Below, in pieces: positions 17,452 to 28,674 of a stretch of 64,000 bases of DNA (its first letter is position 1; each line of letters opens with the position of its first letter). The position numbers and the translations under genes are program-made. The notes under the pieces are model-generated. The model saw only the letters and a program-made list of their open reading frames with translations. It had not been told where the DNA came from and made no database searches. Source of the stretch: Bradyrhizobium diazoefficiens (GTDB taxonomy: Bacteria; Pseudomonadota; Alphaproteobacteria; Rhizobiales; Xanthobacteraceae); contig NZ_JAFCJJ010000011.1 in assembly GCF_018131015.1 (NCBI RefSeq), positions 1 through 64,000 of the forward strand, in the 5' to 3' direction.

Positions 17452-19398
17452 GTGAACAAGACAATTCAAACCGTCGAAAGTGCCGCCGCAGGCAGCGCTT
17501 TTCTGATTGAAAGCGTCTATCCGCTGGTCGATGGCGGCCGCTTCGCTGTGAAGCGGATCGCGGGCGAGCGGATCGAGGTCTGGGCCGACATCTATTGCGG
17601 CGGCGACGCCGCGATTGGTGCCGCGCTGATCTGGCGCGGCGAGCAGGACGGAGACTGGCGGCGTGAACGGATGATCCATCAGGGCAACGACCGCTGGTCC
17701 GGCACTTTCACACCCGTCGAGCCCGGGCAATATGTCTATGCCATCGAGGCCTGGACCGACGAGTTCGCCACCTGGCGTCACGGGCTCGAGCGAAAGCAGC
17801 TCTCCGGCGCCGACGTCACGCTCGACGCGATCGAGGGCGCCGGTCTCCTGACCAAGGCGCACGGCGCACGGCAGGACGCCGCGGCCGTGATCGTCAGGCA
17901 ATGCGAAAACTATCTCAGGACCGGTGATGTCGCCCCGCTGCTCGCAACCGAGCTCGGCGACGCCATGGCCGAAAGCCAGTCCCGGCCCGACCTGACCCGT
18001 ACGCCGTCCTTTCCCCTGATCGTCGATCGCGACAGAGCACGCTTCAGTGCCTGGTATCAGATGATGCCGCGCAGCCAGAGCCAGGTGCCGGGCGCGCACG
18101 GCACGCTGCGGGACTGCATTGCGCGCGTGCCCGACATCGCGGGAATGGGATTTGACGTGCTCTACTTCACGCCGATCCACCCGATCGGCCGGACCCGCCG
18201 CAAGGGCCGCAACAATGCGCCGGTCGCAACCGACGGCGATCCCGGCTCACCCTACGCGATCGGCGCCGCTGAGGGCGGTCACGACGCGCTGCATCCCGAG
18301 CTCGGCACCATCGAGGATTTCCGTGCGCTGGTGGCGACCTGCCTGGAATATGGAATCGAGCTCGCGCTCGACTTCGCCGTGCAATGCTCGCCGGACCATC
18401 CCTGGCTGACGCAGCATCCGGAATGGTTCAAGTGGCGGCCGGACCGGTCGGTGCGAACGGCTGACGGGCCCTATTCCGATATCGTCGTTCCGGATTTCAC
18501 CTCGGTCGACAGGGTCGGGCTGTGGAATGCGTTTCGCGACGTGATGCTGTTCTGGATCGACCACGGCGTGACCATCTTCGCCATCGACAATCACGACACC
18601 GCGCCGTTCCAGTTCTGGGAGTGGCTGGTCCGCGACATCAGGCGCCGGCATCCCGAGGTGATCCTGTTCTCCAAGACCTTTGCGCGGCCGAAGCCGATGA
18701 AAGGGCTCGCCAAGCTCGGCTTCGCGCAATCCTTCACCTATTTCCCCTGGCGCACCACCAAGTGGGAGCTGGAGCAGTATTCTTGCGAGCTGACCCGCCA
18801 TCCCGAGCGCGACTTCCAACGGCCGAACCTGTTCGTCAACACGCCTGACCTCTTGCCTTATCACCTTCAGAGCGGCGAGGCCTGGGCGTTCAAGTCGCGC
18901 CTTGCGCTGGCGGCGCTGCTGTCGGGCAATTACGGGCTCTACAGCGGCTTCGAGCTGCTCGAGCACGAGGCGGTTCCGGGCCGGGAGGAGTATCAGGACT
19001 CCGAGAAGTACCGGATCAGGCAGCGCGACTGGGACAAGCCCGGCAACATCAAGGCCTACATCACCGCGCTCAACCGCATCCGCAACGAACACACGCCACT
19101 TCAGCAAACGGCGAACCTGCGCTTCCTTCCCATCGAGGATGGCGAGACCATTGTCTTCGCCAAGGAAGCGACCGACGGCGCCAGCCCAATCATTGCCGCC
19201 ATCGCCCTCTCGCGCCATGTGCGCGAATTCTGGTTGCCGCTCGGCGACCTCACCATCGACGCCGGCGGCGAACGCCGCCCCGTCGCCGCACTCGAAAACC
19301 TCCTCACCGGCGAACGGTCCCGCATCGAATGGGGCGGAATCAAGTTGCGTATCGATCCCGACCGCGATCCGGCGCTCGCGTTCCGCTGCCTGGCGTAG
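17452..19398 (+). CDS. GlgE-like maltosyltransferase homologue with altered active site
   Basis: A 648-residue protein with the GlgE architecture: N-terminal DUF3416 domain (about 10-185), GH13 barrel (about 195-560) and C-terminal beta domain. True GlgE adds maltose from maltose 1-phosphate to alpha-1,4-glucan. Conserved framework segments are clear (LAKLGFAQSFTYFPWRTTKWEL, FVNTPDLL, EYQDSEKY). The catalytic centre differs. The usual FRVDNPHTKP is FAIDNHDTAP, so the nucleophile Asp (D379) is kept but the Arg two residues before is Ala (A377). The general-acid Glu of the EAFTRP motif is Lys (K408 in FSKTFARP). The third Asp is kept (D466). It is therefore probably not an active GlgE. It starts with GTG at 17452 without a strong ribosome-binding site and is followed after 11 bases by treS-mak. 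Confidence 0.85.
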   Translation: MNKTIQTVESAAAGSAFLIESVYPLVDGGRFAVKRIAGERIEVWADIYCGGDAAIGAALIWRGEQDGDWRRERMIHQGNDRWSGTFTPVEPGQYVYAIEAWTDEFATWRHGLERKQLSGADVTLDAIEGAGLLTKAHGARQDAAAVIVRQCENYLRTGDVAPLLATELGDAMAESQSRPDLTRTPSFPLIVDRDRARFSAWYQMMPRSQSQVPGAHGTLRDCIARVPDIAGMGFDVLYFTPIHPIGRTRRKGRNNAPVATDGDPGSPYAIGAAEGGHDALHPELGTIEDFRALVATCLEYGIELALDFAVQCSPDHPWLTQHPEWFKWRPDRSVRTADGPYSDIVVPDFTSVDRVGLWNAFRDVMLFWIDHGVTIFAIDNHDTAPFQFWEWLVRDIRRRHPEVILFSKTFARPKPMKGLAKLGFAQSFTYFPWRTTKWELEQYSCELTRHPERDFQRPNLFVNTPDLLPYHLQSGEAWAFKSRLALAALLSGNYGLYSGFELLEHEAVPGREEYQDSEKYRIRQRDWDKPGNIKAYITALNRIRNEHTPLQQTANLRFLPIEDGETIVFAKEATDGASPIIAAIALSRHVREFWLPLGDLTIDAGGERRPVAALENLLTGERSRIEWGGIKLRIDPDRDPALAFRCLA

Positions 19399-19409
19399 AG
19401 GCGCACGCC

Positions 19410-22400
19410 ATGAATGTTCTGTCTTCCGTCGATACCAACAAGGCTGATGCTGCCGAGGTCGTGGACGAGCTGTGGTACAAGGACGCCATCATCTACCAGC
19501 TCCACGTCAAGGCGTTCGCCGACAGCAACAATGACGGCATCGGCGACTTCGCCGGGCTGACCGAGAAGCTGCCCTATCTGCAGGAGCTCGGCGTCACCGC
19601 GCTGTGGCTGCTGCCGTTCTATCCCTCGCCCGGCCGCGACGACGGCTACGACATCGCCGACTACGGCTCGGTCAATCCCGATTTCGGGACGATGAAGGAC
19701 TTCAAGCGCTTCATCCAGGAGGCGCAGCGGCGCGGCTTGCGCGTCATCACCGAGCTCGTCGTCAACCACACCTCCGACCAGCACAAATGGTTCAAGCGCG
19801 CGCGCCGCAGCCATCCGGGCTCGAGCGCCCGCAACTGGTATGTCTGGAGCGAGAGCGACCAGAAATACCAGGGCACGCGCATCATCTTCACCGACACCGA
19901 GAAGTCCAACTGGACTTGGGATCCCGAAGCCGGTGCGTTCTACTGGCACCGCTTCTTCTCGCACCAGCCGGATCTCAATTTCGACAATCCGCGCGTGGTC
20001 AGCGCGCTGATCCAGGTGATGAAGCGCTGGCTCGATGCCGGGGTCGACGGCTTCCGGCTCGACGCCATTCCCTATCTCTGCGAGCGCGAGGGCACCTCGA
20101 ACGAGAACCTCCCCGAGACGCATGCGATCATCAAGCGACTGCGCCAGGAGCTCGATTCGTATTCCAAGGGGAAGCTGCTGCTGGCCGAGGCCAATCAGTG
20201 GCCCGAGGACGTGCAGGAATATTTCGGCCGCGGCGACGAGTGCCACATGGCCTACCACTTCCCGCTGATGCCGCGCATCTACATGGCGATCGCGCAGGAG
20301 GACCGCTTCCCCATCACCGACATCCTGCGTCAGACGCCGGACATTCCCGCAAGCTGCCAATGGGCGCTGTTCCTGCGCAACCATGACGAGCTGACGCTGG
20401 AGATGGTCACCGACGTCGAGCGCGACTATCTCTGGACCACCTACGCCAACGACCCGCGCGCCCGCATCAATGTCGGCATCCGCCGCCGCCTCGCGCCGCT
20501 GATGGACAATGACCGGCGCAAGATCGAGCTGATGAACTCGCTGCTGCTGTCGTTCCCGGGTACGCCGATCATCTATTACGGCGACGAGATCGGGATGGGC
20601 GACAACATCTATCTCGGCGACCGCAACGGCGTGCGCACGCCGATGCAGTGGAGCCCGGACCGCAACGGCGGCTTCTCGCGCGCCGATCCGGCCCGCCTCT
20701 ACGCGCCGCTGATCATGGATCCCGTCTACGGCTACGAGGCGGTGAATGTGGAGGCGCAGTCGCGCAGCCTGTCGTCGCTGCTCAGCGCCACCAAGCGGCT
20801 GATCTCGGTGCGCAAGTCGACGCTCGCCTTCGGGCGCGGCACCATGACCTTCATCCGCCCGTCCAACCGCGCCGTGCTGGCCTATGTCCGGAAATATCGC
20901 GACGAGGTCATCCTCTGTGTCGCCAATCTGTCGCGCGCGGCGCAGGCGACCGAGCTCGATTTGTCGCCGTGGAAGGACCGCATCCCGCAGGAAATGCTCG
21001 GCCGCACGCGTTTTCCGGCGATCGGCGAATTGCCCTACATGATCACGCTCGGGCCCTACGGCTTCTACTGGTTCCAGCTCCAGGAGCGCGACAAGTCCGA
21101 GCCGGTCGCGCCACGCGCGGTGCCCGAATTCGAGACGCTGGTGGTGCCGGTCAACTCGACCTGGGTCTCGCTCGCCCGCGAGCGCGGCGTGTTCGAGCGC
21201 GACGTGCTGCCAGGCTTCCTGTCGCGGGCGCGCTGGTATCCCGAGCACAACCCCAAGCACATCACGCCGACGCTGACCTCGGCGGTGCCGTTCTGCGACA
21301 TCGGCGACAACCGGCCCTGGATCGCGTTCTTCGCCGCCGAGCAGGATGAGGCCGCGCCGCGCTACGTCCTGCCGATGCAGATCGAATGGGTGCGCTTCGA
21401 CCGCGAGCGGTTCAACCCGAGGGCGCTCGCCGCCGTGCGCCAGGGCGCGCGCGAAGGCACGCTGCTCGATGTCGCGACCGACCAGATCTTCATCGGCCTG
21501 TTCCTGCGCAACCTGTCGCAGAACCTGGTGGTGGAAGAAAACAATCTGCGGCTGGAGTTCAAGCCGACCAGCCTGTTCTCGGACCACGCCGTCAAGGAGC
21601 CCGCGCGCATCCGCGCCGTCGAGCAGACGCACAGCACGGCCCTGGTCGACAACCAGTACGTTGCCAAGTTCTATCGCCAGATGGAAAGCGGCCCCAATCC
21701 CGAGATCGAGATCGGCTTGTATCTCACCGAGGTCGCCCGCTTCGCCAATGCGCCGGCCCTGCTCGGCAGCGTCGAGCTGGTGGAGGGCGACAGAAGCAGC
21801 GCGCTCGGCGTCCTGCATGCCTATGTCGAGAACCAGGGCGACGGCTGGGGCGTGACCGCGTCCTATCTCGACCGTCATATCGACGAGCAGCGGCTTCTCG
21901 CGGCGAGCGACAGGCGCCGCGAGAACCAGGACGAGGTACCGTATCTGCACCATCTGGCCCAGACCGGCCGGCGGCTCGCCGAGCTGCATATCGCGCTCGC
22001 CGCTGCAAAAGCCGCAGAGCTCGCGCCCGAGCCGACCGACCCCGCACATGTCAAGCGCTGGACCGCCGACCTCAAGACCCGTGCCGAGCGGGTGTTCGAA
22101 CGGCTCGGCGATAGTCGCAACGGCCTGAGGGAGGTCGATCGGCCGCTGGTCGACCGGCTCACGGCCGCGCGCGGGAGCCTTGACCGGCTCGATGCGCTAT
22201 TGCCAGCCGACATCGGCGGGTTGAACATCCGTCATCATGGCGACTTCCGCCTCGGACAGACCCTGATCGTGAAGGACGACATCTTCATCATCGACTTCGA
22301 CGGCGGTCCGCGGCTGCCGCTGGCCCAGAGGCGGCGCAAGGCGCCGGCCGCGCGCGACGTCGCCGGACTGATCCGCTCGATCGATCTCGCGGCAGCCGCG

Positions 22401-22700
22401 GCGCTCAATCGCGCGCTCGCGGGCGTCCCCGACGAGCGGGGCCGGATCGCGGCTGCGCTCGGCGAATGGCGTGAGCGCGCCACGGCGACGTTCCGCACCG
22501 CCTATCGCGAGGCGATGACGGACGGGCGACTGTGGCCGAAGGACCCGCAATTGACGGAAGGCCTGCTGAAGTTTTTCCTGCTTGACCAGGCGTTCGACGA
22601 AGTAGCGTACGAGCTATCCCACCGGCCGGAAGGACTTTTCGCGCCGCTGACCGGGCTGCTTCGCCTTCTGTCCGATATCGAGAGCGAAGCGCATGCCTAA
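19410..22700 (+). CDS. treS: Trehalose synthase / maltokinase fusion
   Basis: A 1096-residue fusion. Residues 1 to about 560 are GH13 trehalose synthase, interconverting maltose and trehalose, with intact catalytic residues in [10 protein letters not shown] (Asp), LLLAEANQW (Glu) and RNHDEL (Asp). From about 575 to the end is a maltokinase-like domain, which in other bacteria makes maltose 1-phosphate for GlgE. Its catalytic Asp (D945, HHGDFRLGQ) and metal Asp (D962, IDFDGG) are present. The motifs differ from those I recall for maltokinases (HGDLHLGQ and IDFEGEP), with Arg at 947 and DGG for EGE. I chose the ATG at 19410 (MNVLSSVD) rather than an upstream extension inside the GlgE-like gene. 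It overlaps glgB by 8 bases. Confidence 0.92.
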   Translation: MNVLSSVDTNKADAAEVVDELWYKDAIIYQLHVKAFADSNNDGIGDFAGLTEKLPYLQELGVTALWLLPFYPSPGRDDGYDIADYGSVNPDFGTMKDFKRFIQEAQRRGLRVITELVVNHTSDQHKWFKRARRSHPGSSARNWYVWSESDQKYQGTRIIFTDTEKSNWTWDPEAGAFYWHRFFSHQPDLNFDNPRVVSALIQVMKRWLDAGVDGFRLDAIPYLCEREGTSNENLPETHAIIKRLRQELDSYSKGKLLLAEANQWPEDVQEYFGRGDECHMAYHFPLMPRIYMAIAQEDRFPITDILRQTPDIPASCQWALFLRNHDELTLEMVTDVERDYLWTTYANDPRARINVGIRRRLAPLMDNDRRKIELMNSLLLSFPGTPIIYYGDEIGMGDNIYLGDRNGVRTPMQWSPDRNGGFSRADPARLYAPLIMDPVYGYEAVNVEAQSRSLSSLLSATKRLISVRKSTLAFGRGTMTFIRPSNRAVLAYVRKYRDEVILCVANLSRAAQATELDLSPWKDRIPQEMLGRTRFPAIGELPYMITLGPYGFYWFQLQERDKSEPVAPRAVPEFETLVVPVNSTWVSLARERGVFERDVLPGFLSRARWYPEHNPKHITPTLTSAVPFCDIGDNRPWIAFFAAEQDEAAPRYVLPMQIEWVRFDRERFNPRALAAVRQGAREGTLLDVATDQIFIGLFLRNLSQNLVVEENNLRLEFKPTSLFSDHAVKEPARIRAVEQTHSTALVDNQYVAKFYRQMESGPNPEIEIGLYLTEVARFANAPALLGSVELVEGDRSSALGVLHAYVENQGDGWGVTASYLDRHIDEQRLLAASDRRRENQDEVPYLHHLAQTGRRLAELHIALAAAKAAELAPEPTDPAHVKRWTADLKTRAERVFERLGDSRNGLREVDRPLVDRLTAARGSLDRLDALLPADIGGLNIRHHGDFRLGQTLIVKDDIFIIDFDGGPRLPLAQRRRKAPAARDVAGLIRSIDLAAAAALNRALAGVPDERGRIAAALGEWRERATATFRTAYREAMTDGRLWPKDPQLTEGLLKFFLLDQAFDEVAYELSHRPEGLFAPLTGLLRLLSDIESEAHA

Positions 22701-24840
22701 ACTGCCTGCCGAAGCCTATGCGATCATCGAGGGCCGTCACTCCGACCCCTTCCATTATCTCGGGCTGCATCCCGAGGGCGGCAGGAGCGTGGTGCGTGCA
22801 TTTCTTCCCGAGGCTTCCAATGTCGAGGCGGTCGGCGAGCATGGCGAGGTAGCCCGGCTCGACCGCGTCCACGAGTCCGGCCTGTTCGTCGGCGCCCTGC
22901 CCAATGGCTCCCGACACTATCAGCTGCGTGCAAGGTTCGGCGACAGCGTCGTCGAATTCGAGGATGCCTACCGCTTTCCGCCGATCCTGACCGATTTCGA
23001 TCTCTATCTGCTCGGCGAAGGCACCCATCAGCGCCTCTATGACAAGCTCGGCGCCCACCCGATGACGCTGGAGGGTGTCGATGGCATTGGCTTCGTGGTG
23101 CTGGCGCCGAATGCGCGGCGCGTCTCCGTGGTCGGCGATTTCAACTTCTGGGACGCGCGGCGCCATCCGATGCGGGTGCGCGGCAGCGGTTACTGGGAAT
23201 TGTTCATCCCGCATGCGAGGCGGGGCGATCACTACAAGTTCGACATCGTCGGGCGACACGGCCATCAACTGCCGCTGAAGTCCGATCCGATGGCCTTTGC
23301 CGCCGAGCTTCGTCCGAAGACCGCCTCCATCGTCTTCGACGAGGCGCAGCTCGCACGGCCGCGGCCGGCGCCTGATAGCATCAACGCGCTGTCGGCGCCG
23401 ATGTCGATCTATGAGGTTCATCTCGGCTCATGGCGGCGCAAGGGCGACAACGAGTGGCTGACTTATCGCGAGCTCGCCGAGCAGCTGCCGGCCTATGCCC
23501 GCGACATGGGATTCACCCATCTCGAATTCCTTCCCGTCAGCGAGCATCCCTTCGACGGGTCATGGGGCTATCAGCCGACCGGCCTCTATGCGCCGACCAG
23601 CCGCTTCGGCACGCCGGAGGATTTTGCGGCGCTGATCGACGCCTGCCATCGCGAAGGCATCGGCGTGTTGCTCGACTGGGTGCCCGGTCACTTCCCGGAC
23701 GATCCGCACGGGCTCGGCAGTTTTGACGGCACCGCGCTCTACGAGCACGCCAATCCGCTGCAGGGCCGCCACCTCGACTGGGGCACGCTGATCTACAATT
23801 ACGGCCGCACCGAAGTGACGAACTTCCTGGTGTCGAACGCGCTGTTCTGGCTCGAGCGCTACGCCATCGACGGGCTGCGCGTCGATGCGGTCGCCTCCAT
23901 GCTCTATCTCGACTACAGCCGCCCACCCGGCGCCTGGATTCCGAACCAGTATGGCGGCCGGGAAAACATCGAGGCGATCGCGTTCCTGCGCCGCTTCAAC
24001 ACCGAGCTGTTCGCCCGCTTTCCGCAGGCGACTACGGCCGCGGAGGAATCCACCGCCTGGCCGCAGGTCTCGCGCCCCGTCGAGTTCGGCGGCCTCGGCT
24101 TCGGCTACAAGTGGAACATGGGCTGGATGCACGACACGCTGAACTACATCAGCAAGGACCCGATCCACCGCAAGCACCATCACGACGAGATCCTGTTCGG
24201 CCTGCACTACGCCTTCTCGGAAAACTTCATCCTGCCGCTGTCGCATGACGAGGTGGTGCACGGCAAGCGCTCGATCCTGGGGCGGATGCCCGGCGACGAG
24301 TGGCAGCGCTTTGCGAATTTGCGCGCCTATTACAGCTTCATGTTTGGCCATCCCGGCAAGAAGCTGCTGTTCATGGGCGCGGAGATCGCGCAAAGCCGCG
24401 AATGGAATCATGACCAGTCGCTCGACTGGCACCTGCTCGAATACAAGTACCATTCCGGCATCCAGGCGCTGATCCGCGACCTCAACCGGCTCTATCGCGC
24501 GGTGCCGGCGCTGCATCAGATGGATTGCGACCAGGCCGGCTTCGAATGGCTGATCACGAGCGACGCCAACCGCAACGTCTTCGCCTGGCTGCGCAAGGGG
24601 ATCGACGAGCACGCGCGGTGCCTCGTGATCGTCAACTTCTCCCCCAACGTCTATCGCAACTACCGCGTTCGCGTGCCGTTCGCCGGCAAGTGGAAGGAGG
24701 TGCTGAATTCAGACTCGGCCCATTACGGCGGCAGCAATGTCGGGAACGTCGGGGAGGTCCAGGCCGTTGAGGGCAAGACGCCGGAACTCAACCTGACCAT
24801 TCCGCCCCTGGCCGCGATCTTCCTCGTTCCGGAAAGCTGA
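22693..24840 (+). CDS. glgB: 1,4-alpha-glucan branching enzyme
   Basis: A 715-residue GH13 branching enzyme that forms alpha-1,6 branches in glycogen or other alpha-glucan. The N-terminal CBM48 region ([20 protein letters not shown]) precedes the barrel. Catalytic residues are in [11 protein letters not shown] (Asp nucleophile), AEESTAWP (Glu) and [12 protein letters not shown] (Asp). The length matches full-length GlgB. The start overlaps the treS-mak stop by 8 bases, and glgX begins 3 bases after its stop. Confidence 0.96.
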   Translation: MPKLPAEAYAIIEGRHSDPFHYLGLHPEGGRSVVRAFLPEASNVEAVGEHGEVARLDRVHESGLFVGALPNGSRHYQLRARFGDSVVEFEDAYRFPPILTDFDLYLLGEGTHQRLYDKLGAHPMTLEGVDGIGFVVLAPNARRVSVVGDFNFWDARRHPMRVRGSGYWELFIPHARRGDHYKFDIVGRHGHQLPLKSDPMAFAAELRPKTASIVFDEAQLARPRPAPDSINALSAPMSIYEVHLGSWRRKGDNEWLTYRELAEQLPAYARDMGFTHLEFLPVSEHPFDGSWGYQPTGLYAPTSRFGTPEDFAALIDACHREGIGVLLDWVPGHFPDDPHGLGSFDGTALYEHANPLQGRHLDWGTLIYNYGRTEVTNFLVSNALFWLERYAIDGLRVDAVASMLYLDYSRPPGAWIPNQYGGRENIEAIAFLRRFNTELFARFPQATTAAEESTAWPQVSRPVEFGGLGFGYKWNMGWMHDTLNYISKDPIHRKHHHDEILFGLHYAFSENFILPLSHDEVVHGKRSILGRMPGDEWQRFANLRAYYSFMFGHPGKKLLFMGAEIAQSREWNHDQSLDWHLLEYKYHSGIQALIRDLNRLYRAVPALHQMDCDQAGFEWLITSDANRNVFAWLRKGIDEHARCLVIVNFSPNVYRNYRVRVPFAGKWKEVLNSDSAHYGGSNVGNVGEVQAVEGKTPELNLTIPPLAAIFLVPES

Positions 24841-24843
24841 CCC

Positions 24844-26918
<2,075 letters not shown>

Positions 26919-26922
<4 letters not shown>

Positions 26923-28673
26923 GGCCATCCTTCGGCGCAAGGCCGACCAGGGACGGCGTGTCGTTCCGCCTGTGGGCTCCCGCTGCAAAACGCGTCGATC
27001 TCCTGCTCGATGCGCGCCATGCCATGCGGCGCCGCGAGGACGGCTGGTATGTGACCGAGATCGCCGGCCTGACCGCCGGCAGCCGCTACAGCTTCAGGAT
27101 CGACGACGAGATCGACGTGCCCGATCCGGCCTCGGCTTTCCAGCCCGAGGACGTCTCTGGCCCGAGCGAGGTGGTCGATCACGCCAGCTTCGACTGGCGC
27201 GCCACCGACTGGCGCGGGCGGGCGTGGGAAGAGACGGTGCTGATCGAGACCCATGTCGGCAGCTTCACGGCGGAAGGCAGCTACCGCGCGATGATCGACC
27301 GGCTCGATCATCTCGCCGCGACCGGCATCACCGCGCTGGAATTGATGCCGCTCGCCGATTTCGCCGGCCGCCGCGGCTGGGGTTATGACGGCGTGCTGTG
27401 GTATGCGCCCGACAGCGCCTATGGCCGACCCGAAGACCTGAAGACGCTGATCGACGAGGCGCATCTGCGCGGGCTGATGGTGTTTCTCGACGTCGTCTAC
27501 AATCACTTCGGGCCCGAAGGAAATTATCTCGGCCGCTACGCGCCGGCCTTCTTCACGGACGTGCACACGCCCTGGGGCAGCGCGATCGACTACCGCGTGC
27601 CGCAAGTGCGGGCGTTTGCGGTCGAGAACGCACTGTCCTGGCTCGCCGACTACCGCTTCGACGGCCTGAGGCTGGACGCCGCCAACCACATCATGGCGAT
27701 CCCCGGCGAGCAATCGATGCTGCAGGACCTCAGCGTTGCCGCGGGCGAGCTTGCCAAGGCCACCGGGCGCCACATCCATCTCGTGCTGGAGAACGGCGAC
27801 AACCGCGCGAGCCTGCTCGATGCCGCGCAGGAGCCGCCGAACGGCAAGTATCGCGCGCAGTGGAACGACGACTATCATCACGCCTGGCACGTGATGCTGA
27901 CCGGCGAGCTCGCCGGCTACTATGCCGACTACCAGACCCCGCGCATGGACCTCGCGCGCGCGCTTGCGTCCGGCTTCGTCTACCAGGGCGAGGTCTCGGA
28001 ATTCTGGGGCAAGAAGCCGCGCGGCGAGCCGAGCGGCAAGCTGCCGCCCGCAACCTTCGTCAACTTCCTGCAGAACCACGACCAGATCGGCAACCGCCCG
28101 CTGGGCGACCGGCTCGAAAGCCTGGCGTCGCCGCGCCAGATCGAGGCTGCGCTCGCCGTGACATTGCTCGCGCCGATGGTGCCGATGCTGTTTCAGGGCG
28201 AGGAATGGGGCTCCACGGTGCCCTTCCCGTTCTTCTGCGATTTCCATGACGGCCTGGCCGACGCCGTGCGCAAGGGTCGCAGGCGGGAATATGCATGGGC
28301 CTATGAGAAGTATGGCGACGAGGTGCCCGACCCGCTCGACCCGGCGACGCTGCAATCGGCCGTGCTGGACTGGACGGGCCGCACCCCGGAACAGGAAGCG
28401 CGACTCTCGCTCGTGCGCGACCTGCTCGCGCTCCGCGCCAAACAGATCGCACCACGGATGAAGGGTGCGACCTTCGGCGATGCCGAGGCGAAGGACAACG
28501 GCCTGCTGACCGCACATTGGCGCATGGGCGACGGCGCGATACTGGACCTCACCGCCAATCTGTCTGACAGTGAAATCGCGCGTAGAGACAGCTATGCCGG
28601 CACGCCGATCTGGGGCGGCGCGGCCGGTGACCGGCTTCCACCCTGGTCGGTGGTCTGGCGCCTCGGAGGTTGA
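26919..28673 (+). CDS. treZ: Malto-oligosyltrehalose trehalohydrolase
   Basis: A 584-residue GH13 enzyme that releases trehalose from maltooligosyl trehalose. The N-terminal sandwich begins GARPTRDGVSFRLWAPAA. Barrel motifs are GLRLDAANHIM (Asp), LVLENGDNR (Glu) and FLQNHDQIGNR (Asp). The start overlaps glgX by ATGA and the stop lies one base before the treY ATG, so the three are coupled. Length and motifs are normal for TreZ. Confidence 0.95.
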
Positions 28674-28674
28674 C

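Noticed and set aside
19329..19409. 27-codon N-terminal extension of TreS-maltokinase
   Set aside because: It lies within the end of the GlgE-like gene in another frame and is not TreS-like. The ATG at 19410 fits the family.
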